Positions 45,952 to 54,707 of a stretch of 58,334 bases of DNA are shown here, one piece after another. Under the pieces are notes generated by a model. It searched no databases, had not been told where the DNA came from, and saw only the letters and a list, made by a program, of their open reading frames with translations. The position numbers were made by a program, and so were the translations under genes. Position 1 is the stretch's first letter. Each line of letters begins with the position of its first letter. Origin of the DNA: a bacterium (GTDB taxonomy: Bacteria; Campylobacterota; Campylobacteria; Campylobacterales; Sulfurimonadaceae); assembly GCA_018824305.1 (NCBI GenBank), contig JAHJGM010000008.1, forward strand, positions 1 to 58,334. The letters are read 5' to 3'.

Positions 45952-46535
45952 TATTTTATGACTTCTATGCGTGTATCTGCGGAGTCTTGAGCCGAGAGTT
46001 GCTTGGCTCTCACATCGCCAAATGCGATGTTTACTCCTGCAGTAACTGCCAGATTGTTATCATATCTGTAACTGTTGTTCTTGAGCATGTAAATAGCTTC
46101 GAGTTTCAGTGAAAGATGATCTGTAATTTTGATCTTCGCCCCGACGCCAAGGTTAAGAAATGGAGAGTCTTCATTTCCCGTAGCGGCACCTTGGCGGTTG
46201 CTCATCGTTTCATAGCCAAGACCGACTTTTACCAAAGGAGTCAACAACGATACTTTTTCATATTCATAGACACCGCTTAAAGCGATGCGATAGATATTCG
46301 TGCTGCCGTAATTTGGAGTATAGTCTGTGTTTGAGTAAAGGATTGTGAGTTCAGAACTAACAGGCATACCCACATTGTTGATCTGAAACTCCGCGCCTAA
46401 AACAGGGTAGTTGTTAAGATTGAGATCTCCCTCAGCGATGTTATAACCGGCAAGTGGAGTTATCTCATAATCATACTCTCGTGCAAAAAGCACAGAGGTG
46501 ATCAAAAGTGCCGCTATAACAAACTGCTTTTTCAC
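45951..46535 (-). CDS. Outer membrane beta-barrel protein
   Basis: The 194-residue protein has a signal peptide (KKQFVIAALLITSVLFA). It then has eight amphipathic strands with aromatic girdles (YDYEITPLAGYNIAEGDL, IYRIALSGVYEYEKV, LSLKLEAIYMLKNNSYRY). It resembles the N-terminal barrel of OprF/OmpA, but the peptidoglycan-binding OmpA domain is absent. Passive porin or structural role is possible. It lies between leuC and mobA in one run, so co-transcription with both is likely although the functions are unrelated. Confidence 0.75.
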   Translation of the reverse strand: MKKQFVIAALLITSVLFAREYDYEITPLAGYNIAEGDLNLNNYPVLGAEFQINNVGMPVSSELTILYSNTDYTPNYGSTNIYRIALSGVYEYEKVSLLTPLVKVGLGYETMSNRQGAATGNEDSPFLNLGVGAKIKITDHLSLKLEAIYMLKNNSYRYDNNLAVTAGVNIAFGDVRAKQLSAQDSADTRIEVIK

Positions 46536-46544
46536 ATTTGGCTC

Positions 46545-47813
46545 TTAATCTATCTTATTTGGATCTGTAATATAGCCTGATATCGCCGATGCTGCAGCAA
46601 CTGCAGAGTTTGCTAAGTATACTTTTGAACTTCTGCTTCCCATACGGCCTACAAAGTTACGGTTTGTTGTAGAGACTGCCACTTCGTTGTCGCCAAGGAT
46701 TCCCATGTAACCGCCAAGACAAGCGCCACATGTAGGATTACTTACAACTCCGCCCGCATCTATCAAGATATCGATGTATCCGCGTTTTGTTGCTTCTCTT
46801 AAGATCTTTTGCGTGCCCGGAGTGATGATAAGACGAACATCTTGATGAACTCTTTTACCCTTTAATATCTCAGATGCTACTTTTAAATCGCTTAGTCTGC
46901 CGTTTGTACAGCTTCCGATGAAAGCTTGATCGATCTTGATATGATCTTCTACCGCTTTTGTCACACTGTGCCCATTCGAAGGCAGGAACGGATATGCGAT
47001 CACAGGTTCAAGTGCGGCAACGTCTATTTCTAAAACCTGAACATAGTTTGCGTCTTCGTCAGAGTAATATATTTTCGGTTCACGCGCCAAAGGTTTATCT
47101 GCCAAGAACTCTTTTGTCACATCGTCATACGCGACGATCCCGCTTTTTGCACCCGCTTCGATAGCCATGTTACACATAGAAAATCTGTCGTCCATCGTAA
47201 GATAAGGGATAGTACTTCCCGTAAACTCTAAAGTTCTGTATAAAGCACCGTCAACGCCGATCATTCGGATGATCTCCAAGATGATATCTTTTCCTGTCGT
47301 GTATTTGCCAGGTTTCCCGCTAAGAACGACTTTGATGGATTCGGGTACTTTAAACCAGTTGCCTCCCGTGACCATGGCAAATGCCAAGTCCGTAGAACCC
47401 ATCCCCGTTGAGAAAGCACCTAATGCACCGTGTGTACATGTGTGAGAATCTGCACCGATGATAACGTCACCCGGAACGACAAGACCTTTTTCAGGTAAAA
47501 GCGCGTGCTCGATCCCCATATCTTTTTCATCAAAAAAGTTTTTAAGATCGTATTTTTTTGCAAAATCACGGCTTATTCTTGCTTGGTTGGCACTTGCGAT
47601 ATCTTTTGCCGGGATAAAGTGGTCAAGTACGATAGAAAATCCGTCAGGATTTGCAAGTTTTGTTGCTCCCGCATCTTCAAAAGCTTTGATGGAGATAGGA
47701 GTGGTAATGTCATTTCCTATGACCATATCGATATGAGAGCGGATAATCTCACCTGCATATACAGGGTGTCCGACATGCCCTGAGAAAATCTTTTCAGTAA
47801 TGGTTTGTCCCAT
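46545..47813 (-). CDS. leuC: 3-Isopropylmalate dehydratase large subunit
   Basis: This [4Fe-4S] enzyme isomerises isopropylmalate in leucine synthesis. The 422 residues have the Cys ligands in IGSCTNGRL and TCGACLGGYMG, the sequence GADSHTCTHGALGAFSTGMG, and the aconitase signature. It is the shorter archaeal-type LeuC. leuD is not adjacent in the window. A long leader with a ribosome-site hairpin precedes it, closely like that of nifU. Confidence 0.95.
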   Translation of the reverse strand: MGQTITEKIFSGHVGHPVYAGEIIRSHIDMVIGNDITTPISIKAFEDAGATKLANPDGFSIVLDHFIPAKDIASANQARISRDFAKKYDLKNFFDEKDMGIEHALLPEKGLVVPGDVIIGADSHTCTHGALGAFSTGMGSTDLAFAMVTGGNWFKVPESIKVVLSGKPGKYTTGKDIILEIIRMIGVDGALYRTLEFTGSTIPYLTMDDRFSMCNMAIEAGAKSGIVAYDDVTKEFLADKPLAREPKIYYSDEDANYVQVLEIDVAALEPVIAYPFLPSNGHSVTKAVEDHIKIDQAFIGSCTNGRLSDLKVASEILKGKRVHQDVRLIITPGTQKILREATKRGYIDILIDAGGVVSNPTCGACLGGYMGILGDNEVAVSTTNRNFVGRMGSRSSKVYLANSAVAAASAISGYITDPNKID

Positions 47814-47820
47814 AATAATT

Positions 47821-47847
47821 CCTTAATTTTATTGCATAAAATGAAGG
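47821..47847 (-). promoter_or_regulatory. Hairpin that covers the leuC ribosome binding site
   Basis: On the minus strand CCTTCATTTTAT pairs with ATAAAATTAAGG around GCA, with one mismatch. The arms are identical to those of the nifU hairpin; only the loop differs. The second arm contains AAGG of the leuC ribosome binding site (AAGGAA). Flanking bases are also shared with nifU (AAAAAGTG before, TATTATGG at the start codon). Confidence 0.55.
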
Positions 47848-48096
47848 AAACCCACTTTTTATTTATTCGAGCAAGGAATAAAATCCCTTACTCTTCGCTC
47901 GAGCCGCTGTACTAAAGAAACATTTCACTTCGTAAAAGCGCTTCCCTTGTTTTGGCTACTAAAGCTTGATACTAAAAGTATCAGAAGAGGGTTTTCATTT
48001 TGTTGTGCGAATTATACCATTTAGAGTTGATGACATTTTGAAATATTTTTATAAAATCGTTTTTTTTGATGTTAATATTGGAAAAAAAGGATTATT
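47848..48096 (-). other. leuC leader / intergenic region with several hairpins
   Basis: Upstream of the ribosome-site hairpin the minus strand contains a stem GATACT/AGTATC with TTT loop. A longer structure is bounded by CGAGC and GCTCG with an inner AAGG/CCTT. I see no leader peptide with a run of leucine codons, so classical leu attenuation is not supported. The promoters for leuC and the divergent zinc-finger gene should be here. Confidence 0.4.
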
Positions 48097-48450
48097 TTGT
48101 CTAAATTATTGGGAAAATGTCCATATTGTGACGATGGAAAGATCGAGGTCAGGGCGATACAAGTGGAGGGCAAACCGATAAAACTCTACGCTTGTACAAA
48201 TGCAAAATGGCATTATGAGAGTGATTTCGCGGAACTGACACCGGACTCTACATGTAGTTTCAGGATTTTTCAAAACCAGTTAAGACGCTGGAATAAAAAG
48301 GCGATCGGCGAAAATGAAGTAAGGACACTTTTAAAAGAGCAACAGGTAAAAGTAAGACTTTACAGTGCAAATGCGAAAAAAGAGTATTTTAAATGGGTGA
48401 TCTTGGATAAAGAGTACGGGATAAGTGTTTTGTGGGATGAGGATGTATAG
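48097..48450 (+). CDS. Small zinc-finger protein, function unknown
   Basis: The 117-residue protein starts with TTG (AAGGA 7 bases upstream). It carries a zinc-ribbon-like module: CPYCDDGKIEVR then, about 30 residues on, YACTNAKW, as in topoisomerase-type fingers, although only three cysteines are close to the expected spacing (a fourth is in TCSF). The C-terminal half is a charged small domain. A nucleic-acid binding role is plausible only. A strong hairpin follows the gene. Confidence 0.6.
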   Translation: MSKLLGKCPYCDDGKIEVRAIQVEGKPIKLYACTNAKWHYESDFAELTPDSTCSFRIFQNQLRRWNKKAIGENEVRTLLKEQQVKVRLYSANAKKEYFKWVILDKEYGISVLWDEDV

Positions 48451-48466
48451 ACCGAAGTCTATACAT
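48443..48466. terminator. Bidirectional terminator
   Basis: ATGTATAGAC (48443-48452) pairs exactly with GTCTATACAT (48457-48466) around a CGAA tetraloop. It is located between the convergent zinc-finger and cold-shock genes and includes the stop codon of the former. Confidence 0.65.
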
Positions 48467-48471
48467 GAAAA

Positions 48472-48690
48472 TTACATTGGAGTAACGTTCTCTGCTTGAG
48501 GACCTTTTTGTCCTTCGCCTACTTCAAAAGTCACTGCTTGACCTTCAGCTAAAGAAACACGACCAGGACCTGTTCTGTTTACTTGACGGAAGTGAACAAA
48601 TAAATCGTTACCGCCGTTATTTTGTTGGATAAATCCATAACCTTTTTCTTCGTTGAACCATTTAACAGTTCCATGTAGCAATTCTGCCAT
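48472..48690 (-). CDS. Cold-shock domain protein
   Basis: The 72-residue protein is a single CSD with both RNA-binding motifs, KGYGFIQQ (RNP1) and LFVHFRQV (RNP2), and [12 protein letters not shown] near the start. It should be an RNA chaperone. The stretch between its start and the divergent MFS gene is about 200 bases, long enough for a structured 5' leader, as is known for cspA mRNAs. No leader of that type was identified with certainty. Confidence 0.96.
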   Translation of the reverse strand: MAELLHGTVKWFNEEKGYGFIQQNNGGNDLFVHFRQVNRTGPGRVSLAEGQAVTFEVGEGQKGPQAENVTPM

Positions 48691-48912
48691 AAAATACCTC
48701 TAGTAGGGAAAATACAATTCATAATAGTACTACCTAATATGAAACGGAGTCAAAGTCGAGGAAAGTTTATTCTTTTAGCAGATTATTCACGTAACACACT
48801 AAAGATGAATTCGAACCCCATCTTTCATCACAAACATTGTATCATTTTATTTTGAACAATGCAAACAATATTTTGTTATTTAATAGTATACTTGCATAAA
48901 AAGAGACTAAAA

Positions 48913-50061
48913 TTGCACACTATTAATAGATATACCAAGCTTACACTGCTTCTACTTTCGATGACGACTATGATGTCAAACGTTGCTATCGTGACTATGC
49001 TTCCACACCTGAAAAATCACTTTACAAATGTGGAGAATATAGAGTTTTTATCGCGTCTTATGATCACTTTACCTTCTTTGGCAATTGCTATTTTGGCACC
49101 GTTTATAGGGCATGTTGTGCATAAAGTCGGTAAATATATCTCTGCTATCATCGGGTTGCTTTTATTTGGTATCGCAGGAAGTGCGGGACTTTATTTACAG
49201 ACGATGGAAGAGCTTTTGTTCTCTAGGTTTTTACTCGGTATTGCCATAGGTGTTTTGATGATCGTCACAACTGCTTTGATAGGTGATTATTTTAAAGGCG
49301 AAACCAGACATAAATATATGGGAATACAGAGTCTTTTTATCTCATTCGGCGGAGTTTTTTTTGTTATCGGCGGCGGGTACCTTTCAGATATTGATTGGAG
49401 ATATCCCTTTGGTATCTATCTGATAGGGTTCTTACTGCTTCCGTTCGTGATGAAGTTTTTAGAAGAGAAAAGTGCCGATAAAAATGAGAATGAAGAGCCA
49501 GATCTCAACACAAATATTTTTAAAATATACCTTTTGGCATTTTTCTTGATGCTTATTTTTTACATACTACCGACACAGATGCCGTTTTTGATAATAAATC
49601 AGTTTGGAGCAAGCGGAGTCTTGACGGGTGCTATCATAGCGACAGCCTTTGTATCAAACGGTCTTGGTGCACTTAGTTTCTCAAAACTAAAACAACATTT
49701 TTCTTTTGCGACTATATATATTATCGGTATGCTTATCGTAAGTATAGGCTTTATTTTTATAGGACTTGTCCGTGATGTTCACCTGTTCTTCATCACATCT
49801 TCCATTATGGGTTTTGGAGGAGGGATACTTATGACTAGTGTTTCAGCATGGATGCTTAGTCTCGTACACCACACAAAACGCGTAAAGTCATCGGGGTATC
49901 TGACGAGTTCACTGTTTTTGGGACAGTTCTTTTCACCCATACTCTCTCATCCTATTGTGAGCTATTTTGGAGTACAGCACTTCTTTATAGTCATAGGCGT
50001 ATCGCTTGGCTCTGTTATCTCGCTTGTTGGGTTGTACAGTAACTTTAAAGGTAAAAATTGA
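48913..50061 (+). CDS. MFS transporter
   Basis: The 382-residue protein has twelve membrane helices. It has the MFS motif between helices two and three (IGHVVHKVGKYISAI) and a long cytoplasmic loop near 200 (EEKSADKNENEEPD). It is a member of the drug:H+ or metabolite transporter group; the substrate is unknown. Two starts are possible. I use TTG at 48913, preceded by AAGAGA; an ATG at 48859 would add an 18-residue tail. It overlaps ycaO by 4 bases. Confidence 0.85.
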   Translation: MHTINRYTKLTLLLLSMTTMMSNVAIVTMLPHLKNHFTNVENIEFLSRLMITLPSLAIAILAPFIGHVVHKVGKYISAIIGLLLFGIAGSAGLYLQTMEELLFSRFLLGIAIGVLMIVTTALIGDYFKGETRHKYMGIQSLFISFGGVFFVIGGGYLSDIDWRYPFGIYLIGFLLLPFVMKFLEEKSADKNENEEPDLNTNIFKIYLLAFFLMLIFYILPTQMPFLIINQFGASGVLTGAIIATAFVSNGLGALSFSKLKQHFSFATIYIIGMLIVSIGFIFIGLVRDVHLFFITSSIMGFGGGILMTSVSAWMLSLVHHTKRVKSSGYLTSSLFLGQFFSPILSHPIVSYFGVQHFFIVIGVSLGSVISLVGLYSNFKGKN

Positions 50062-51677
50062 ATCTATTATCAAAAACCGCTTCGCTGGAAGAGTCTATAA
50101 GGAAGATGAAGAGCGTCTTGGCAGATGTAGGATGCGAAGTGCTTTTTCAAGAGGAAAAACACCCTTTGCAAAACTGCTACTCGGTCAATCTCTCTTCAAA
50201 AGAGGCCCCTCGCCATATCTATTCCAACGGCAAGGGTATCGTCTCGGATGCCTCAGTTGCCAGTGCATTGGGTGAGTATATAGAGAGACTTCAGACAAAC
50301 AACTTTTTTATAGATTTTTATCTTCCAAATAGAAAGTATTATCCTGATGAGGTCGTGTTTGACTTTATGGATGAGTATCTGAGTGAAGAACTTTTAGAGA
50401 TTTATGATCCAAACGGCGAGCTTAGCGGCGAGGATCTGGTGGATTACAACAGCGACTATATGGATAAGATAGTCTCGCTTCCGTTTGTAAAGAACTCATC
50501 TAAAGAGATCGTCTATATACCGCAAAATATCCTTAGCAATCTTTATGTAAGCAATGGTCTTGCAACGGGCAATACACCAAAAGAGGCACAGGTGCAAGCA
50601 CTTAGCGAGATCTTTGAGCGTTATGTAAAGCTGGACATCATAAAAAACGGCTATGCACTTCCTAGTTTTCCGGATGAAGTAGTAAAGAGTTTTGAGAAAG
50701 TTTACAGCGATGTAGAAGCGCTCCGTGCACTCGGTTACATCGTTGAAGTCTTGGATGCGTCTATGGGCGGAGTGTTTCCCGTTACCGCTATCTCGCTTAT
50801 CAATCCTAAAAACTCATCATTATTCGTTTCTTTTGGAGCGCATCCGATACTTCAGGTCTCGTTAGAGAGGACGATGACAGAACTTATGCAGGGACGGGGT
50901 GTCGATAATCTGGAGAGTTTTGAAACTCCTACTTTTGATATGAGCATAGTATCAAACAGTTTCAATTTAGAATCTCATTTTGTAGATTCAAACGGCAAAC
51001 TCGGATTTGGATTTTTGAGTTCAAAGAAAAGTTTTATATACACGCCTTGGGCATACGGTGGAGAGGGAACTGTAGATGAGTATAACTATCTTTTAGATAT
51101 CTTGTTCGAGATGGACAAAGAACTTTATATCAGAGAGTATGACTATCTGGGATTTTATTCTTGTCAGATCATTGTGCCCGGTGTTTCAGAGGTTTACCCC
51201 ATAGATGATCTGATCTACAACAACAAAAACAGTGCGAAGTTCATCAGAGATATGATCTTAAATATGCAGGACTATGACGCAGAGGATATCCTTGATGCTA
51301 TAGAGTCGCTTGATGATTCACACAATGTCGAAAAATATATAGGCGTTATCTTTTTAAACCCTTTTACCATGGCGGAGTTAAAAGCACAGATGCATCTGCT
51401 TCTTGGAGACACTGAAGAGGCAGCAGAGATATTGCAATACAGTGAGCACAGGCTTTCAAAAATCATCATAGAACTTCTAAAAATGGGCGATGAAGGGTAT
51501 GCGTATGATGACTATGAACAATCGTTCATAGACCTGTTTGGTAAAGAGAACGTAGAAAAAGCCTTACATGTGATTAGTGGAACTGTGTCTTTTATAGATG
51601 TCACGCTTCACGATGAATATAACAATATGTTAGATATGTTCGATAGGTTGGAGATAAAGAAAAAAGCTATTCTTTAG
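50058..51677 (+). CDS. ycaO: YcaO-domain protein
   Basis: The 539-residue protein is of the E. coli YcaO type (586 residues), with the ATP-binding motifs SALGEYIERLQTNNF and QVQALSEIFERYVKLD and the core LEASMGGVFPVT-like segment. An extra C-terminal helical domain (about 400-539) is shared with E. coli YcaO. YcaO proteins activate backbone amides with ATP; E. coli YcaO is linked to S12 methylthiolation. The start is TTG, coupled to the MFS stop. No precursor peptide or partner gene of a peptide pathway is near. Confidence 0.88.
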   Translation: MNLLSKTASLEESIRKMKSVLADVGCEVLFQEEKHPLQNCYSVNLSSKEAPRHIYSNGKGIVSDASVASALGEYIERLQTNNFFIDFYLPNRKYYPDEVVFDFMDEYLSEELLEIYDPNGELSGEDLVDYNSDYMDKIVSLPFVKNSSKEIVYIPQNILSNLYVSNGLATGNTPKEAQVQALSEIFERYVKLDIIKNGYALPSFPDEVVKSFEKVYSDVEALRALGYIVEVLDASMGGVFPVTAISLINPKNSSLFVSFGAHPILQVSLERTMTELMQGRGVDNLESFETPTFDMSIVSNSFNLESHFVDSNGKLGFGFLSSKKSFIYTPWAYGGEGTVDEYNYLLDILFEMDKELYIREYDYLGFYSCQIIVPGVSEVYPIDDLIYNNKNSAKFIRDMILNMQDYDAEDILDAIESLDDSHNVEKYIGVIFLNPFTMAELKAQMHLLLGDTEEAAEILQYSEHRLSKIIIELLKMGDEGYAYDDYEQSFIDLFGKENVEKALHVISGTVSFIDVTLHDEYNNMLDMFDRLEIKKKAIL

Positions 51678-51712
51678 AGCCAAAGTTTTGTATTTTTTGT
51701 TATACTTATCAA

Positions 51713-52339
51713 ATGAATAAAACTACATTAGTAGCGATGCTGCTATTCTTAGTCCTCGGGATCACGACGTACATGAAAGAGAGCAAAAAAGATCTTTCTT
51801 ATGCTCCGCTGGCAAACGGTGCGGTCGTTCTGGCATTTGGCGACAGTCTTACATACGGCAAGGGTGCGCCCATCGACTACAGCTATCCGGCAATATTTGA
51901 AAAAAAGACAGGTCTGTATGTCATCAATGCAGGTATCCCCGGTGAAGACTCATCGACGGGTCTGAAGCGTCTGCCTGAATTGCTAAAACAAAAACCTGCT
52001 CTTGTCATCCTCTGTCACGGAGGCAACGATATCCTTCGCAGACAATCACTCATACAGCTAAAAAGTAATCTTACTCAAATGGTAAAGCTTATAAAACAAA
52101 GCGGAGCGCAGGTACTGCTTGTGGGCGTACCTGATTTTCATACACTCGGTTTTCATACACTCGGACTTTACAAAGAGGTGGCAAAAGAGAATAAAATTTT
52201 GTATGAGGGTAAAGTGCTCAGTCATATAGAAGTCAACAGAGCACTCAAAAGCGATTACGTCCATCCGAATGAAAAAGGGTATGAGATGATGGCCGATACT
52301 TTTATAGAGATCCTTCAAGATAATAAAATAATCCACTGA
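51713..52339 (+). CDS. SGNH-hydrolase, TesA-like arylesterase/lysophospholipase
   Basis: The 208-residue protein has a membrane/signal segment (TLVAMLLFLVLGITTYM). The SGNH blocks are FGDSLTYGKG (Ser), NAGIPGED (Gly), HGGNDILRR (Asn) and DYVHPNEKGY (Asp, His). It should be a periplasmic or membrane-facing esterase. An exact 15-base tandem repeat gives FHTLGFHTLG at about 141-150. The ATG lies 35 bases after ycaO. Confidence 0.9.
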   Translation: MNKTTLVAMLLFLVLGITTYMKESKKDLSYAPLANGAVVLAFGDSLTYGKGAPIDYSYPAIFEKKTGLYVINAGIPGEDSSTGLKRLPELLKQKPALVILCHGGNDILRRQSLIQLKSNLTQMVKLIKQSGAQVLLVGVPDFHTLGFHTLGLYKEVAKENKILYEGKVLSHIEVNRALKSDYVHPNEKGYEMMADTFIEILQDNKIIH

Positions 52340-52484
52340 ATATTTTTGATAAATAAAACAGATCATGTGAAAATTATGCTTTTTGTGATAGTTTTATGAT
52401 TTTTTTGCTATAGTTGACAAATTCGTAAATTGCTCACTCATTGGAAGTGTGCTATAAGAAAAATCTAATTCTAAGAGGTTAAGA

Positions 52485-53600
52485 GTGTTTTTTGGAAGCA
52501 AGCAGAAAGTGGAAGAGATAAAGCCGTTACATGACAAGATAGCAAAGTTAGAAAAAGAGATAGATTCACTAAAAAATGAAAATAGAGAGCTTCTTCAAAA
52601 AAACAGTGAATACAAAGAGAACACCGTTATGTTTGATCTTATAAAACATCTAACGGAAAATCTGACAAATGCATGTCAGTTCGATCTGTCACTTTTGCAG
52701 CAAGACCTTGCCAAAAATGTCAATGAATTAGAAGAGATAGAAAGTTTAAATAAAAGCAATCATGATAATGCGCTCCAGATCAATGACGAGATAAGTGAGA
52801 TCATCGATATTCAGCAAAGTTTAGTAAGCAATGTCACTGAGAATTATGGTTCGGTAAGTCATCTTAATGACGGTGTCTCATCTATTGAACAGGTCATCAG
52901 CCTCATTAAAGACATTTCGGATCAGACAAATCTTCTCGCGCTTAATGCTGCCATAGAAGCGGCGCGTGCGGGTGAACATGGACGCGGGTTTGCCGTTGTG
53001 GCAGATGAGGTCAGAAAACTTGCGGAACGAACGCAAAAAGCGACTACGGAAGTATCGATAAGCGTGCAGTCATTAAAACAAAACGCTACGGAGATACATG
53101 AACGTTCAAATATGATGGAGTCTATCTCCTCAACATCGACAGAAAAACTTGAGCAGTTTCGTATGACAATAAAAGACTTAGGCACGCGCACAAAATCGAT
53201 CGAGAGTGATTCTACAAACGTCCTTTATTCAGTCTTCATGGTTCTTGTGAAACTTGATCATCTCCTTTTTAAAGCCAAAGGGTATAAAAGTATCTTTAAT
53301 CTAAAAATAGAAGATGAATTCGCAGATCATCACAGCTGCCGTTTAGGCAAATGGAGCGATGGCGGTAAGGGTAAAGAGATATTTGGAAATACCCAAAGCT
53401 TCAAAAAATTGGAGACGCCGCATAAAACCGTGCACGATAACATCCTTGCTGCAATCAAGTGCGTGACTGCAGGTACATGTGCACAGGAAGCTAAAAACAT
53501 CATCACTTATTTTAAAGATGCAGAAAATGCAAGCAGAGATGTGATAAATACATTGGATGCAATGCTCAATGAAGAGAAACAAAAAAGAGTAGGCAGATAG
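52485..53600 (+). CDS. Soluble methyl-accepting chemotaxis protein with CZB domain
   Basis: The 371-residue protein lacks a membrane helix. A coiled coil occupies 10-60. The MCP signalling hairpin has the tip [20 protein letters not shown] followed by [18 protein letters not shown]. The C-terminal CZB zinc-binding domain (about 250-345) has [19 protein letters not shown] and HKTVHDNI, giving the three His and one Cys. CZB proteins sense zinc or hypochlorite at the cysteine. The start is GTG. Confidence 0.93.
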   Translation: MFFGSKQKVEEIKPLHDKIAKLEKEIDSLKNENRELLQKNSEYKENTVMFDLIKHLTENLTNACQFDLSLLQQDLAKNVNELEEIESLNKSNHDNALQINDEISEIIDIQQSLVSNVTENYGSVSHLNDGVSSIEQVISLIKDISDQTNLLALNAAIEAARAGEHGRGFAVVADEVRKLAERTQKATTEVSISVQSLKQNATEIHERSNMMESISSTSTEKLEQFRMTIKDLGTRTKSIESDSTNVLYSVFMVLVKLDHLLFKAKGYKSIFNLKIEDEFADHHSCRLGKWSDGGKGKEIFGNTQSFKKLETPHKTVHDNILAAIKCVTAGTCAQEAKNIITYFKDAENASRDVINTLDAMLNEEKQKRVGR

Positions 53601-53605
53601 ATTAC

Positions 53606-54022
53606 TTAAATCCCGCTGGCAGTCATTACTATCGACCTACTGCCGGCGCTGCTTCTATGCTCATTCAGATAGATCCCCTGCCACGTACCAAGATTGAGAA
53701 TACCGTTTGTTATAGGGATGTTAAGAGACACTCCAAGCAGTGAAGATTTCGCATGAGCGGGCATATCGTCATCTCCCTCATAGGTATGTCTATAGTAGGG
53801 CTTGTCATCGCAAAGTTCGTTAAAAAGTGCTTCCATATCACTTCTCACTTCCCTTTCACAGTTTTCATTTATAGAAAGACTCGCACTCGTATGTTTTAAA
53901 AAGATGTTTAACATTCCCATTTTTATATCTGATAAGTCTATGGCGTCCGTTATCTCGTCTGTGATAATATGAAATCCTCTTTGTCTTGGCTTTAGTCTTA
54001 TCTCATTTTGTATGAATCGCAT
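53606..54022 (-). CDS. yjbQ: YjbQ/UPF0047 family protein
   Basis: The 138-residue protein has the UPF0047 pattern: HTSASLSINENCEREVRSDM, HTYEGDDDMPAHAKSSLLG and LGTWQGIYLNEHR. Some members show thiamin phosphate synthase activity, but the main role is unclear. The ATG at 54022 follows a TTG one codon before. It overlaps the end of sfsA by 20 bases, so it is coupled to it. Confidence 0.92.
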   Translation of the reverse strand: MRFIQNEIRLKPRQRGFHIITDEITDAIDLSDIKMGMLNIFLKHTSASLSINENCEREVRSDMEALFNELCDDKPYYRHTYEGDDDMPAHAKSSLLGVSLNIPITNGILNLGTWQGIYLNEHRSSAGSRSIVMTASGI

Positions 54023-54707
54023 CAAAGTCCACCTTTTTTTCTATCTCTATCTCTTTGAGGTCTATGCGTGATTGATAGACCAACACCTCTACGCCCTGTT
54101 TTACGACCTCACAAAAGGTCTCATAGTATTTTTTGTCTATCTCGTTTGCCAGTCGGAAAGGAAGCTTGTCCGTTCTTTGGATGACATAGAGCATGACTGC
54201 TCTGTGCCCCTCTTTTACCATCTGCTCCAGTTCTCTTAAGTGCTTCTCGCCTCTTGAGGTGACGGCATCGGGAAATGCCAGAAATTCATCTATCTTTAAC
54301 GTGACGCTTTTTACTTCTACGTAACATTTTTGGTTTTCATTTTCCAAAAGGATGTCGATGCGGCTGTTTATGCCGTACTTTTGCTCAGGTTTTAAACTAT
54401 CGTAACCCCGAAGCTCTTTTATGGCGTCGTTTTGTATCGCCTCTATGGCGACCTTATTGGCAAAGTTCGTGTTTGTGCAGATGAGGTTGTCATCTATCTT
54501 TGTGAGTTCGAGGGTGTATTTGAGTTTTCTTTTTGGAGTGTCGTGATGGCTCACCCAGACGTCGCAATCTTCTGCAATGGTCGAGGTCATAGCCCCGCTG
54601 TTTGGTACATGTACGGTAACGCTCTCACCGTTATCAAGTATGATGTCTGCCAAAAAACGTTTGTAACGTTTAATGAGTTTGCCGTGAAGTAAGCTGTCAA
54701 ATTGCAT
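54003..54707 (-). CDS. sfsA: SfsA nuclease family protein
   Basis: The 234-residue protein shows the SfsA layout: KRYKRFLADIILDNGESVTVHVPNSG at the start and CYVEVKSVTLK, FPDAVTSRGEKHLREL in the C-terminal PD-(D/E)XK-like domain. Originally described as a sugar fermentation stimulator, it is now considered a DNA/RNA nuclease. It overlaps ndh by 11 bases, forming an ndh-sfsA-yjbQ run. Confidence 0.92.
   Translation of the reverse strand: MQFDSLLHGKLIKRYKRFLADIILDNGESVTVHVPNSGAMTSTIAEDCDVWVSHHDTPKRKLKYTLELTKIDDNLICTNTNFANKVAIEAIQNDAIKELRGYDSLKPEQKYGINSRIDILLENENQKCYVEVKSVTLKIDEFLAFPDAVTSRGEKHLRELEQMVKEGHRAVMLYVIQRTDKLPFRLANEIDKKYYETFCEVVKQGVEVLVYQSRIDLKEIEIEKKVDFDAIHTK

Noticed and set aside
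47814-48003. Leucine attenuator leader peptide before leuC
   Set aside because: The only small frame with an ATG (MKTLF) has a single Leu codon and no clear ribosome binding site.
48913-51677. RiPP biosynthetic cluster around YcaO
   Set aside because: YcaO matches the E. coli type with its C-terminal extension, and neither a precursor peptide nor a dehydrogenase or E1-like partner is next to it.
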